A stretch of DNA of 64,000 bases from the NCBI GenBank assembly GCA_001548435.1, contig AP017308.1, positions 5,031,030 to 5,095,029 on the forward strand. Direction: 5' to 3'. The DNA is from Leptolyngbya sp. NIES-3755. GTDB lineage: Bacteria > Cyanobacteriota > Cyanobacteriia > Leptolyngbyales > Leptolyngbyaceae. This document shows, in pieces, positions 1 through 9,156 of the stretch (the stretch's first letter is position 1; every line of letters starts with the position of its first letter). The notes beneath the pieces were generated by a model, which saw only the letters and a program-made list of their open reading frames with translations, was not told the DNA's origin and searched no databases. The translations under genes were made by a program, and so were the position numbers.

Positions 1-2
1 GA

Positions 3-821
3 TTCCGAGTCACCAATAGAAGTTCGACCACGCTGACCAATCTCGAAGTTGGTTTCCGGATGTCTCGTGACGGACAGATCTCGCTCACGCCTTCAGATCC
101 GCTTCTGGCGATCGAGGGTGCAACCTCAAATATTTACACCTTGGCAACCCCGCTGGCGGCAGGAGCAACCAGTGAATTGCTCACCGTGACGTTACGTTTA
201 CCGGATACCAAGGCTGGATTCTGGTTTGTGGACGGTAACTATACGGTCGGTATGGTGGTCGATCCGAATGGCAAACTGACCGAGAGCAACGAGAACGACA
301 ACTTTAACGTGGCATTAGGTCGCGACAAGGCAGACTTAGCGATCGCTGGAACCGAAACGATCGAACTGGTTGGAATGAACTTTACCGCGAATGGAACGTT
401 TGCAGCGGGTCAGCGGATGACGGCTTCCTTTACAGTGGCGAACCTTGGAAATCGTGCCTTCCCTGACTCGACTGCCTTGCCAATTCGGTTTGTTCTGTCG
501 TCGGATACCACGATCGATGGCAATGATCCTCTGGTCGGGGTCAGACGTGCAGGCTCAACTGGCGCATTTGGAGCGCTAATCAATATCTTGCCAACAAACA
601 ATCCGAGTGTGCTGCTTGGGAAAGAAACGAAAACGTTCCAGCTTGAATTTGAACTTCCCGATGCGGATTCGAGCATCTGGAGCGAGAATCGACCCTTCTA
701 TTTATCGGCTTGGATTGATCCAGACGGAAGCCAAGACCGAGAGGCAGATGCGACAAACAACAAGTTAGACGCAGCAACCATGAACGATACCCTCGGCAAG
801 ATCTATCTGAGATTCAACTAA
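3..821 (+). CDS. CARDB-type repeat protein, 3' part of a larger gene
   Basis: The reading frame is open from the first bases of the window through the ATG at 60, so the real start lies upstream and only the C-terminal end is seen. Two beta-sandwich units of the CARDB kind are recognisable. Each closes with an Asp-rich turn: VDPNGKLTESNENDN near codons 90-104 and IDPDGSQDREADATNN near codons 255-270. CARDB domains occur in secreted or surface proteins, often beside proteases or adhesion modules. No catalytic domain is visible in this part. The gene ends just before a strong hairpin terminator. The domain call is firm; the function of the whole protein cannot be judged. Confidence 0.75.
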   Translation, partial: FRVTNRSSTTLTNLEVGFRMSRDGQISLTPSDPLLAIEGATSNIYTLATPLAAGATSELLTVTLRLPDTKAGFWFVDGNYTVGMVVDPNGKLTESNENDNFNVALGRDKADLAIAGTETIELVGMNFTANGTFAAGQRMTASFTVANLGNRAFPDSTALPIRFVLSSDTTIDGNDPLVGVRRAGSTGAFGALINILPTNNPSVLLGKETKTFQLEFELPDADSSIWSENRPFYLSAWIDPDGSQDREADATNNKLDAATMNDTLGKIYLRFN

Positions 822-844
822 CTCTCAAACGATCGTGAATTAAG

Positions 845-874
845 CAGGGACAGTTAAAAGCGTCCCTGTTTTTT
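845..874 (+). terminator. Rho-independent terminator of the CARDB gene
   Basis: A perfect 7-bp stem CAGGGAC/GTCCCTG (845-851 and 862-868) with a 10-nt loop is followed by six T. It ends inside the stop codon of the convergent amidase gene, so it may act from both sides. Confidence 0.8.
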
Positions 875-1781
875 ATTCTTCTTGTGCGATCGCAGGTGTC
901 GTACATTGCGTTGAAATATCGTTCGTTTTCGGGAAGGTCGCTAGAAGTTGCTCGAAGAATTGAGCATTAAAACTTCTGGGATCGCTACGTTGGCGCGATC
1001 GATCCACGAGTCGATGCGTCGTAATGCGATCGTTCGGAATTCCTGTTTTCGCCACTAACCAAGCAAGAGATTGATACTGAGCGCGAGTATATCCACTATG
1101 TCTAGCTCCATTTCCTCGTCCATCAGGTGGCGTGACTAGCGAAATGTGATAGGCAAAATTATTGACCGAAGCTGGAAAGACGGGATTGGTTTTGACCGCT
1201 TCGTTTCCTTTGTTGCCACTAAAGATGGAATTCCCTGCACCGAAAGCACGTCGATCGGGTGGAACAAGATAGACGATATTGCCGTTTTCACGAATTAGCG
1301 TGTGATAGCTAACTTGGTCATCATCGCGGGGGTGCGGAGTGCGGAAATAATTGATGGCGGAACTGCCTGAGCCAACTGTTTCATGCAAAACGATGATGGG
1401 ATCATTATCCACAGGACGACCTGACAAATCTTGGGTGAATCTTCGCCCGAAGTTGGAAGGATGAGCGATCGCGATTTCTTCCCTGGGTTGATAGGTCGAA
1501 TTAGGCGGTGACTCTAGGCGAAATCTGGTCAGAGGAGGCGTTCCTTGAATGGCAGGAAGGTTTCTCAGTCTACCGGGTCGTGGGATCGGCTTGAGCGCAC
1601 AGGCACTAGACAGGAGATCGCTGGCGTTGGCGACGTTTTGCTGAAAACTGATCAGTTGTTGGGGTTCCGAAGGTTTGATGCGAAGACCGTCGAGCCATTC
1701 GGCTTGTCCGGATTGAACAGCAATCAAAAATGTGGCGAATCCTGCTAGGACGATCGCAGAAACCTGAAAAAGCCTCTTCAT
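873..1781 (-). CDS. Secreted N-acetylmuramoyl-L-alanine amidase (PGRP/AmiD-like fold)
   Basis: A 302-residue protein with an N-terminal hydrophobic signal segment (about residues 3-28, ending GQAEW). The amidase_2/PGRP domain covers roughly 125-290. The zinc site is recognisable from the family: His in IVLHETVG (first ligand), YHTLI with the conserved Tyr-His, and TTHRLVDRSRQRSDP, which supplies the second His and the downstream acidic position. Such enzymes cut the bond between N-acetylmuramic acid and the stem peptide, in the periplasm or outside the cell. The domain starts late, after about 100 residues of Pro-rich linker. It is convergent with the CARDB gene and shares its terminator region. 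Confidence 0.88.
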   Translation of the reverse strand: MKRLFQVSAIVLAGFATFLIAVQSGQAEWLDGLRIKPSEPQQLISFQQNVANASDLLSSACALKPIPRPGRLRNLPAIQGTPPLTRFRLESPPNSTYQPREEIAIAHPSNFGRRFTQDLSGRPVDNDPIIVLHETVGSGSSAINYFRTPHPRDDDQVSYHTLIRENGNIVYLVPPDRRAFGAGNSIFSGNKGNEAVKTNPVFPASVNNFAYHISLVTPPDGRGNGARHSGYTRAQYQSLAWLVAKTGIPNDRITTHRLVDRSRQRSDPRSFNAQFFEQLLATFPKTNDISTQCTTPAIAQEE

Positions 1782-1928
1782 GCGTTTGTAGAAATTGTCT
1801 CAGTGAAGGAAAGATGAACGTTCGTTATTGTGGAACAAGATAGAGTCTTTTCGAGATTAGTTCCAGAGAGAACTGAATCAAATACAGCGTGATTCAGTAT
1901 ACGTTGCGAAAAGAAAGTATGCAGAAAT

Positions 1929-2261
1929 TTATCGTTTTTCGAGTCTCGCAACTTTTTCTTCTAGCGCTTGAATACGATCGCGGGATTCAATTACTAACGT
2001 GGCTAGTCGATCGAATTGAGCATCAGTGAATTTTGAAGGACTCGACGGAAGCCGAACAGTTGAGGGAGAAGGCACTGAAACTCTCGGAGCAGGGCGATTT
2101 GTGCCCAATTGACTGAGTTGCGATTGAATCCCCACAACGACAGATTCAAGTCGAGCGATTCGCGATTCGACGAGTCCAATTTGAGCTTGAGCAGGTGAGA
2201 ATAGCTGAAAAGTGGTTAGGATCAGAGCGGTGATACCGACGACAATCAGAAATCGTTTCAT
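1929..2261 (-). CDS. Small secreted coiled-coil protein, unknown function
   Basis: 110 residues. An N-terminal signal peptide (residues 1-26, ending SPAQA) precedes two short heptad-like helical stretches, about 30-55 and 85-110, separated by a Pro/Ser-rich linker. The C-terminal helix is strongly charged. It probably oligomerises in the periplasm, but I do not recognise a family. It lies 37 bp downstream of the TPR gene on the same strand and could be cotranscribed with it. Confidence 0.6.
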   Translation of the reverse strand: MKRFLIVVGITALILTTFQLFSPAQAQIGLVESRIARLESVVVGIQSQLSQLGTNRPAPRVSVPSPSTVRLPSSPSKFTDAQFDRLATLVIESRDRIQALEEKVARLEKR

Positions 2262-2298
2262 GGTCTGGGGGTAACAAGCTTTCTCTGATCCAATCGGA

Positions 2299-3654
2299 CT
2301 AGCTTGCTCCCGTCATCACGCTCGCGACAGAACGTGAGTAAATTAAGGCTTGAAAACGAAGGTCTTGACGCAATTTCTCAAAGGCAGAATCGTTTGCGGC
2401 AATTTCTCGATATCCAGGTGCAAGCGCGATCGCACGTCTCAAATGTTCTAGTGCCCACTCCGAATTATTTTGCATTGCATAACAGCAAGCTTCGTAGTAA
2501 AAGACACCTGCATCGTCTGGCTCAATCCCTAAAGCTTTGTCGTAAGAAACGATCGCTTCGTCATATCGTCCTGCATTCTGAAGCGCAGAACCAAGAGAAA
2601 CCCATCCTTCTGAGTCGTAAGGTTCGATCATCAGAGCGCGAATGTAGCTACCGATCGCTTCGTCATGTCGCTGAATGCTGTCTAAGATAGTGCCGCGATA
2701 CTGCCAAACTTTTGGGTGATTGAGATGAAGTAAAAGTGCTCGATCGAGACTTTGCAGTGCTTCCTCAACTCGCTTCAGTTCCCAGAGAATCAAAGCACGT
2801 ACCACCCAGAGTTTGAAGTTTTGGGGATCGATGGTTAACGCATGATCGATGTAGCTCAATGCTGCTTCGAGTCGTCCGAGTTTGCGAAGTACGATCGCTT
2901 GATTCAATAACGCTGACATTTGATCCGGCTGCATTTCCAGAGCCTGGGTAAAACTGGCACTAGCTCTCTCGAATTCGCCCATTGAACCGAGAATCATTCC
3001 CCGCATACACCAAGGTTGGTAGCTTTTTGGTGTGAGAGCAATCGCAGTATTAATACTTTCCAATGCTTCCGAATATTGATCTGATTTCCACAATCCATAA
3101 GCTTTGAAATTCCACAAATGCACATCATCAGGCTCGAATTTGAGGGCTTGATTGACGCTTTTCACAGCTTCTTGATAAGAGCCGAGCTTGCCGAGAATTT
3201 GAGCACGATAGCCCCAAGCTTTGTAATAGTTCGGTTGCAGTTCGACGGTTTTTTCTAAGCTGCGGAGTGCTTCTTGATAACGTCCTAAATAGGCAAGAGC
3301 TTTTCCGCGTTGATACCAGGGCTTGTGATTCTTGGGATCAAGTTTGATTGCTCGATCGTATTGTTCGATCGCTTCGTTGTAGCGCTTCAATTTCGTCAAC
3401 GCTTGTCCACAGTTGTACCAAGCCTTTGGATCAGTGCAACCCAGTTCAAAAGTTTGCCCGTATGATGCGATCGCAGCTTCATAGCGTCCGAGTTTGCCCA
3501 AAACATAGCCGCGATAGTGCCAAGTGTCAGCATCATGAGTTTCCGCACGATCGAGACAGGTGATCGCCGCTTCGTACCAACCGTTCTGGCAGAGTGCGAT
3601 CGCCCGTCCCAGCCAACCTTGAGCGGTCTTCACATCGCAGCTTATGTTTGTCAT
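2299..3654 (-). CDS. TPR repeat protein
   Basis: 451 residues made almost entirely of tandem 34-residue tetratricopeptide repeats, about twelve. Typical units carry the W-x-x-R-G-x-x-L-x-x-L-G-R-Y-x-E-A pattern and end D-P-x-x. No signal peptide or enzymatic domain is visible, so it is probably a cytoplasmic scaffold. The last unit ends with the ANDSAFEKLRQDLRFQALI-type tail common in cyanobacterial TPR proteins. Partners cannot be inferred from sequence. Confidence 0.85.
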   Translation of the reverse strand: MTNISCDVKTAQGWLGRAIALCQNGWYEAAITCLDRAETHDADTWHYRGYVLGKLGRYEAAIASYGQTFELGCTDPKAWYNCGQALTKLKRYNEAIEQYDRAIKLDPKNHKPWYQRGKALAYLGRYQEALRSLEKTVELQPNYYKAWGYRAQILGKLGSYQEAVKSVNQALKFEPDDVHLWNFKAYGLWKSDQYSEALESINTAIALTPKSYQPWCMRGMILGSMGEFERASASFTQALEMQPDQMSALLNQAIVLRKLGRLEAALSYIDHALTIDPQNFKLWVVRALILWELKRVEEALQSLDRALLLHLNHPKVWQYRGTILDSIQRHDEAIGSYIRALMIEPYDSEGWVSLGSALQNAGRYDEAIVSYDKALGIEPDDAGVFYYEACCYAMQNNSEWALEHLRRAIALAPGYREIAANDSAFEKLRQDLRFQALIYSRSVASVMTGAS

Positions 3655-4031
3655 AGCACCTCCAAATCACACTAAATCCGCATTTAGTGGTTTCATTAAG
3701 TTAGGTTTGATTACGTTGAAGGTGATGCAACCCGATATTGGGAACTCAACCGAAACCCCTGAGTGTTGAGTCGAGGTCAGCGTTCTTGCTGATTACTGGC
3801 TCGAAATCTCTGTAAGGCGATACGTAATGTTGTACCTTACTTCCGTAATTCTGCTTAGATCTCCGGGCAACGTCAACGAAGTTCACAAATCTTTCATCAA
3901 GTGGCAGGTATCACGAACCTCAGACAAACGAATGATTCAGATCACTGAAGCCTTGCATCATCTCTATCTATTCGTTGTTTGTTGCGAGTCTTAATAATCT
4001 GTTACATAATAGGTGGAGCTAGATAAACAAA
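3655..4031. other. Intergenic region with several hairpins
   Basis: This 377-bp divergent spacer separates the TPR gene from the DUF2993 gene and must hold both promoters. No protein-coding signal is seen. Three short inverted repeats are visible: CCCGATATTGGG (3731-3742), CTCAAC/GTTGAG (3745-3750, 3765-3770) and GTAAGG/CCTTAC (3812-3817, 3835-3840). They could belong to a leader or small RNA. A Shine-Dalgarno-like AGGTGGAG sits at 4011-4018 before the ATG at 4032. Confidence 0.4.
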
Positions 4032-4832
4032 ATGCTTATGTTCGGCGGATTTACTGGCTTTAAGCCCCCTTCCAACAATACGGACTTCGGCGAACAGATG
4101 CTGAACTCTGTCCTGAGCCAATCGATTCGCCACTTATTTACGCAAAGTGAATCTGTGGACGTGTTTTTGAAATGTTTTCCTTCCAGTAAATTGCTTCAAG
4201 GCAGTATTGATAGTTTCAAGATGAGCGGGCGCGGATTGCTGATTCGCCGCGAATTCTGGGTTGAGGAGATGTGGTTTGAAACCGATGCGGTGTCGATCGA
4301 TTTCGGCTCGGTTCTGACGGGTAAAATTCGTCTCAAACAAGCAGCACAAGCGGTCGCGAAAGTGATTCTGACCGAAGCAGGCATTAATAAAGCGTTCCGA
4401 TCGGAACTCGTGAAGCCCCGAATGGAAAATGTCACGGATGCCAGGCTGATGGATCTTTCAGGCGGCGAACCTGTTGCGTTTTCGGATGTGGAATTGAAGC
4501 TGCTTCCTGAAAATCAGATTCGGATTTCCGCAAAGGCAAGCTTACCGAATGGGCTGATTCCAATTAGTTTGACTTCTACGATCGCGATCGAACGTCGTCG
4601 CCGCATTCTGTTTCAAGATCCTCAATTCAATGGCGATGATATTCCTGAATCGCAACGCGGAGTTTCAGAGCTTTTGAGCAATACATTTGCTGAGATTTTG
4701 AATAATATGGTGGATCTCGATCGATTTAATCTCGATGGGGTGACGATGCGCCTCAATCGATTGGAAACCGAAGGCGATAAATTAATCTTCAGTGGTTATG
4801 CAGAAGTGACGCATTTTCCGAAACAGGGTTAA
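4032..4832 (+). CDS. DUF2993 (LmeA-like) lipid-binding domain protein
   Basis: 266 residues. The N-terminus (LSQSIRHLFTQSESVDVFL) and the following beta-rich body match the cyanobacterial DUF2993 family, which is related to mycobacterial LmeA, a phospholipid-binding protein. No signal peptide is visible, unlike LmeA, so the cyanobacterial member may be cytosolic or peripheral. An alternative ATG at 4038 begins MFGGFTG, a common N-terminus in relatives. The AGGTGGAG at 4011-4018 favours the upstream ATG. Confidence 0.75.
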   Translation: MLMFGGFTGFKPPSNNTDFGEQMLNSVLSQSIRHLFTQSESVDVFLKCFPSSKLLQGSIDSFKMSGRGLLIRREFWVEEMWFETDAVSIDFGSVLTGKIRLKQAAQAVAKVILTEAGINKAFRSELVKPRMENVTDARLMDLSGGEPVAFSDVELKLLPENQIRISAKASLPNGLIPISLTSTIAIERRRRILFQDPQFNGDDIPESQRGVSELLSNTFAEILNNMVDLDRFNLDGVTMRLNRLETEGDKLIFSGYAEVTHFPKQG

Positions 4833-4871
4833 TCGTGTTAGCCTGACTTGTTCCAGCTATCTTGCGATGTT

Positions 4872-5630
4872 ATGGAACAAGAAATTTACGAATCCTGGAA
4901 TCAGAAGGCTCAAGATTGGGATATTCAGGTCGGGGATTTGGGCGATCGTAACCGTATTCTCAATTCTGATCCGGTACTTTGGCAATTTGTGGGAGATGTG
5001 AACGGGCGCACAGTGCTGGATGCGGGTTGTGGCACTGGATATCTATCGCGTCAACTCTGTCGGAAAGGAGCGATCGTCACTGGAGTCGATCTGTCTTCTG
5101 AAATGTTAGCGATCGCGCAACAGAAAGCACGATCGGAAGAATTATCGATCGACTTTCGAGAAGATTCTTGTTCAGAACTCAAAACCCTTTCAAATGAGTC
5201 CTTTGAACTGCTGGTTTCCAATTATGTCTTGATGGATTTGCCCGATTTAGAAAAAGCAGTTCTCGCTTTTCATCGTGTACTCAAACCCGGTGGTGTTGCA
5301 GTTTTGGTATTTTCACATCCTTGTTTCGATCAGGGAGCGGCAGTTGTGAATGACGATCGATCTGTTACCTATCACCAGAAACGACCATACTTTGAGCGAC
5401 AAAAGCGACAAGATCCGCCTTGGAAGCACTTCACTAGCGATTTTATTTGGTTTCATAGACCGTTATCAGATTATTGGAAAGCGTTTAAGCTGGCGGGCTT
5501 CAGCGTGATCGATTTTGAAGAACCGAGATTAACGAGCGAGCGAGCCAATCTCGCTAAAAACGAACAAGAATTATTCAAGTATCAGACTCTTCCCTTTTCT
5601 GTTGCCTTCAAACTGTCGAAATCTCAGTGA
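4872..5630 (+). CDS. Class I SAM-dependent methyltransferase
   Basis: 252 residues. Motif I is VLDAGCGTGYLSRQL (about 49-63), followed by the acidic GVDLSSEML strand end and a post-I region ending LKPGGVAVLVF. This is the UbiE/type-11 Rossmann methyltransferase layout. The ATG at 4872 is chosen over the in-frame TTG at 4848 because MEQEIYESWNQKAQDWD is the usual N-terminus of this group. The substrate is unknown. A small toxin gene starts 9 bp downstream. Confidence 0.85.
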   Translation: MEQEIYESWNQKAQDWDIQVGDLGDRNRILNSDPVLWQFVGDVNGRTVLDAGCGTGYLSRQLCRKGAIVTGVDLSSEMLAIAQQKARSEELSIDFREDSCSELKTLSNESFELLVSNYVLMDLPDLEKAVLAFHRVLKPGGVAVLVFSHPCFDQGAAVVNDDRSVTYHQKRPYFERQKRQDPPWKHFTSDFIWFHRPLSDYWKAFKLAGFSVIDFEEPRLTSERANLAKNEQELFKYQTLPFSVAFKLSKSQ

Positions 5631-5639
5631 TTAAACCTA

Positions 5640-5951
5640 ATGCGAGTGATTAGCCGAAGTACACTCCGAAAGTATTGGGAAGAGCATCCTACTACCTCAA
5701 AGCCAGGTTTGCTACTCTGGTATGAAAGGATTACAAAAAATGATTTTGCTGGGTTGAATGAGCTTCGTCAAATTTTTCCTTCAGCAGATGAAGTTGGAAA
5801 TTTTGTGGTTTTCAATATTGCAGGGAATAACTATCGATTGATTACGTATATTGATTGGGCGGCGCAACTGGTTTTTATTCGTGCCGTTCTGACTCATGCA
5901 GAGTATGACAAGGAGACTTGGAAGAATGACGACTGGTATCAAAGCTCCTAG
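5640..5951 (+). CDS. higB: HigB-family mRNA interferase toxin
   Basis: 103 residues matching the HigB_toxin family (RelE superfamily). It has the N-terminal MRVISRSTLRKYWEEHP, the central NNYRLITYIDW strand and the C-terminal HAEYDKETWKNDDW signature. HigB toxins cleave mRNA on the ribosome. It overlaps the following antitoxin-like gene by 26 bp, the toxin-first order typical of higBA. The strand and order support cotranscription. Confidence 0.88.
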   Translation: MRVISRSTLRKYWEEHPTTSKPGLLLWYERITKNDFAGLNELRQIFPSADEVGNFVVFNIAGNNYRLITYIDWAAQLVFIRAVLTHAEYDKETWKNDDWYQSS

Positions 5952-6192
5952 CGACTTCTATTTGCAGTTGATCACAGAGTTTCCGCCACGTCCAATTCAG
6001 GATGAAGCACTGTTACAAGCAACGCAAGATCGAATTAATCAGATATTGAGCAGTCCTTTGAATGATGATGCTCGTGATTATTTACGAGTTTTAGGAATGT
6101 TGATTTACGAGTATGAGGAACAGACAGAAGCATTTCCTGAGCTAACCGATGAAGAACGTATCCAAGCACTTGAAGAAGATTTAGAAAATTAG
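5926..6192 (+). CDS. HigA-like antitoxin lacking the helix-turn-helix
   Basis: 88 residues, acidic and helical. The body (PPRPIQDEALLQATQDRINQ ... EYEEQTEAFPELTDEERIQALEED) resembles the N-terminal dimerisation/toxin-binding half of HigA partners of this HigB family. Those partners usually continue into an Xre-type DNA-binding domain of some 40-60 residues. Here the gene stops at TAG 6190-6192 and no HTH sequence follows in any frame, so autoregulation by DNA binding would have to be lost or supplied elsewhere. The ATG at 5926 fits the family N-terminus; an upstream ATG at 5896 is inside higB. Confidence 0.72.
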   Translation: MTTGIKAPSDFYLQLITEFPPRPIQDEALLQATQDRINQILSSPLNDDARDYLRVLGMLIYEYEEQTEAFPELTDEERIQALEEDLEN

Positions 6193-6284
6193 AAGCACGA
6201 TCGACAAAAAACACCCGCCCCAAACCGCCACGATCGAACGTCATTCATTCATAATGGGTGATTGTTCAAAGTTAGCGATTTCTC

Positions 6285-6902
6285 ATGCCCAATTGGTTGA
6301 CCGCTGGTGGATTTGTGATGATTCCGCTGCTGCTGTTCTCGATCCTGGCAGTGGCACTCATTTTTGAACGATCGCTATTTTGGATAAAAATCTCTCAGCG
6401 TCAACAACGAGTCGCACGAGAAGTATTGAGCGTTTACAAGCGCAATCCGATCGCGGCGTTTCAGATGTTGGAGAAGAATTCGGATTTGCCGATCGCTAGA
6501 GTGTTTCTTGCGGCTCTAGAACTCGAACAAGCGACTCCCGAAGAGTTCCGATTGGCACTCGAAAGTGCAGGTCAAGCAGAGATTCCACTGATGAAACGGT
6601 TCAATACGATGTTCGATACGATCGTTGGACTGTCTCCATTGCTCGGATTGCTTGGAACCGTTACAGGGTTAATCACTTCATTTGCTTCGTTAGGCATCGG
6701 AGATATTTCTGGGACCAATACTAGAGGAGTCACAGGCGGGATTAGTGAAGCGCTTATTTCTACCGCAGCGGGTCTAGTTGTCGCAATTTTTACGCTATTT
6801 TTTGCCAATATGTTCCGGGGACTCTACACCCGCCAACTGGCTTTAATTCAAGAATATGGAGGGCAGTTAGAATTGCTCTACCGTCGTCGCCACGCAATGT
6901 GA
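6285..6902 (+). CDS. exbB: MotA/TolQ/ExbB proton channel family protein
   Basis: 205 residues with three membrane helices (about 9-27, 115-140, 155-178) and the diagnostic VGLSPLLGLLGTVTGLITSF stretch between. The C-terminal GGISEALISTAAGLVVAI segment is the usual family signature. With ExbD it forms an inner-membrane proton channel that energises a periplasmic partner. The exbD-like gene follows after 10 bp; no tonB-like gene is adjacent. Confidence 0.9.
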   Translation: MPNWLTAGGFVMIPLLLFSILAVALIFERSLFWIKISQRQQRVAREVLSVYKRNPIAAFQMLEKNSDLPIARVFLAALELEQATPEEFRLALESAGQAEIPLMKRFNTMFDTIVGLSPLLGLLGTVTGLITSFASLGIGDISGTNTRGVTGGISEALISTAAGLVVAIFTLFFANMFRGLYTRQLALIQEYGGQLELLYRRRHAM

Positions 6903-6912
6903 GGAAATAACA

Positions 6913-7314
6913 ATGCGCCTGCCAGAAGAACCAGATCTGCCCCCTCAAATTTATATCGCGCCGCTGATTGATGTGGTGTTTGCGCTTCTGACCTTCTTTA
7001 TTATTTCGACTCTGTTTTTAACGCGATCGCAAGGTCTTCCAGTCGCTCTCCCCAGAGCCGTCACCGCTGAATCTCAGAAAGCGTCTCAGATTGTTGTCAC
7101 CATTAATCAAAAAGGTGAACTTTCAGTCGATAAAAAGTCGATCGTCATTGATACCCTTCCAGCAGCAGTACGAGAAATTCTTAGCCGTAATCCAAAATCA
7201 GTCGTCGTGATCAATGCTGACGAACGAGTTCCACATGGGCAAGTGATTACGGTGATGGATCGATTGCGATCGATTCCTGGGATTCGACTGGGAATTGCCA
7301 CCCGTCAACCATAA
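6913..7314 (+). CDS. exbD: ExbD/TolR biopolymer transport protein
   Basis: 133 residues. One N-terminal membrane helix (about 16-37) contains the proton-relay Asp in PLIDVVFALLTFFI, followed by a periplasmic ExbD/TolR domain with DERVPHGQVITVMD. The Shine-Dalgarno GAGGAAA lies 5-6 bp before ATG. It is cotranscribed with the ExbB gene upstream and should form the same proton channel. Confidence 0.9.
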   Translation: MRLPEEPDLPPQIYIAPLIDVVFALLTFFIISTLFLTRSQGLPVALPRAVTAESQKASQIVVTINQKGELSVDKKSIVIDTLPAAVREILSRNPKSVVVINADERVPHGQVITVMDRLRSIPGIRLGIATRQP

Positions 7315-7709
7315 CGAAACCTGAACAGTTGTAAGAAAAATCCTGATGTGATCCGGTTGACATCGATTGCACTTTCTGGCGCAAACAAGACTCTTAAAGA
7401 TTTCTTAAGCTTTCATCCGTCAAACGTAATATTTCCACAGTTTACATAACATTTTTTTATCAACTATCACAGATTCTCTTAAGTAAGGCTTATTGAAATC
7501 CTGATATGATTCAGATCAGTTCAAGCCTATGCACCGGAGAACAGTTGAGATTCATAAACTGTCCCGAAACATGGGATCATGTATGGCACGATGATCCCCA
7601 GTGATTAGGTAATTTGATGCCGACCACATTCGGTCAGGGAATTTCTCTGGTCACTGTTGGTGATGTCTGCTCAAGGTTTTCCATCGTTTTTGATTACAGG
7701 AAGGGAGAT
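7315..7709 (+). promoter_or_regulatory. rbcL upstream region and leader with hairpin
   Basis: This 395-bp region carries the rbc promoter and leader. An 8-bp perfect stem GGGATCAT/ATGATCCC (7573-7580 and 7591-7598, 10-nt loop) stands about 110 bp before the start codon. A Shine-Dalgarno-like AAGGGAG precedes ATG 7710. I could not find a convincing NtcA (GTA-N8-TAC) or RbcR-type site by eye. Confidence 0.45.
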
Positions 7710-9140
7710 ATGTCCTACGCTCAAACCAAAACCCAGTCCAAAGCTGGGTATAAGGCTGGGGTACAAGATTACCGTTTAACGTATTACACCCCAGACTACA
7801 CGCCTAAAGATACCGATATTTTGGCAGCGTTCCGGGTGACTCCCCAACCTGGCGTTCCACCCGAAGAAGCTGCTGCTGCGGTTGCCGCTGAATCCTCGAC
7901 GGGTACCTGGACGACCGTTTGGACGGACTTGCTGACCGACCTCGATCGCTACAAAGGACGCTGCTACGATATCGAGCCTGTCCGTGGCGAAGATAGCCAA
8001 TTCATTGCTTACATCGCATATCCGCTCGACCTGTTTGAAGAAGGATCGGTCACGAACTTGCTGACTTCGTTGGTCGGTAACGTGTTCGGGTTCAAAGCAC
8101 TGAAAGCGCTGCGTCTCGAAGATTTGCGGATTCCGGTTGCTTACTTGAAAACCTTCCAAGGTCCTCCTCACGGAATTCAAGTTGAGCGCGACAAAATCAA
8201 CAAATACGGTCGTCCTTTGCTCGGATGTACCATCAAGCCGAAACTCGGTCTGTCTGCGAAGAACTACGGACGTGCAGTATACGAATGTCTGCGCGGCGGT
8301 TTGGACTTCACCAAAGATGATGAAAACATCAACTCGCAGCCGTTCCAACGTTGGCGCGATCGCTTCTTGTTCGTTGCAGATGCAATCCACAAGTCGCAAG
8401 CTGAAACGGGCGAAATCAAAGGTCACTACCTGAACGTGACCGCTGCAACCTGCGAAGATATGCTCGAACGTGCGGCATACGCGAAAGAACTCGAAATGCC
8501 GATCATCATGCACGACTTCTTGACCGCAGGTTTCACCGCCAACACCACTCTGGCGAAATACTGCCGTGCGAATGGTCTGTTGTTGCACATTCACCGCGCA
8601 ATGCACGCCGTTATCGATCGTCAGAAAAATCACGGTATTCACTTCCGCGTCTTGGCAAAGTGCTTGAGAATGTCCGGTGGAGACCACATCCACACCGGAA
8701 CCGTCGTTGGTAAGCTTGAAGGTGACAAAGCGATCACCCTCGGTTTCATCGACTTGCTGCGTGAAAACTACATCGAGCGCGATCCGTCTCGTGGTGTTTA
8801 CTTCACTCAAGACTGGGCTTCCATGCCTGGTGTGATGGCAGTTGCTTCGGGTGGTATCCACGTATGGCACATGCCCGCACTGGTTGAAATCTTCGGAGAT
8901 GACTCGGTGCTTCAGTTCGGTGGTGGAACCCTTGGACACCCTTGGGGTAATGCGCCTGGTGCAACCGCGAACCGTGTTGCATTGGAAGCTTGCGTCCAAG
9001 CTCGGAACGAAGGTCGTGACCTCATGCGTGAAGGCGGCGACATTATTCGTGAAGCTTGCCGCTGGTCGCCTGAATTGGCAGCAGCTTGTGAACTGTGGAA
9101 AGAAATCAAGTTCGAGTTTGAAGCTGTTGATACCGTCTGA
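7710..9140 (+). CDS. rbcL: RuBisCO large subunit, form IB
   Basis: 476 residues, essentially identical in layout to cyanobacterial RbcL. The active-site signatures are complete: TIKPKLGLS (catalytic Lys of loop region), [13 protein letters not shown] (carbamylated Lys and metal-binding Asp/Glu), [29 protein letters not shown] (loop 6) and [12 protein letters not shown]. It fixes CO2 on ribulose-1,5-bisphosphate in the carboxysome. The ATG at 7710 is chosen over the upstream in-frame ATG at 7614 because [20 protein letters not shown] is the standard N-terminus and has the better ribosome site. It is followed by rbcX and rbcS, the usual beta-cyanobacterial order. Confidence 0.99.
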   Translation: MSYAQTKTQSKAGYKAGVQDYRLTYYTPDYTPKDTDILAAFRVTPQPGVPPEEAAAAVAAESSTGTWTTVWTDLLTDLDRYKGRCYDIEPVRGEDSQFIAYIAYPLDLFEEGSVTNLLTSLVGNVFGFKALKALRLEDLRIPVAYLKTFQGPPHGIQVERDKINKYGRPLLGCTIKPKLGLSAKNYGRAVYECLRGGLDFTKDDENINSQPFQRWRDRFLFVADAIHKSQAETGEIKGHYLNVTAATCEDMLERAAYAKELEMPIIMHDFLTAGFTANTTLAKYCRANGLLLHIHRAMHAVIDRQKNHGIHFRVLAKCLRMSGGDHIHTGTVVGKLEGDKAITLGFIDLLRENYIERDPSRGVYFTQDWASMPGVMAVASGGIHVWHMPALVEIFGDDSVLQFGGGTLGHPWGNAPGATANRVALEACVQARNEGRDLMREGGDIIREACRWSPELAAACELWKEIKFEFEAVDTV

Positions 9141-9156
9141 TGACTGTTTGATTGCA

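Noticed and set aside
7315-7709. NtcA or RbcR sites upstream of rbcL
   Set aside because: No GTA-N8-TAC or ATTA-type dyad at a convincing position was found by eye.
7776-8999. Long open frame on the strand opposite to rbcL
   Set aside because: It is a shadow of the codon-biased rbcL gene; the predicted protein has no recognisable motif.
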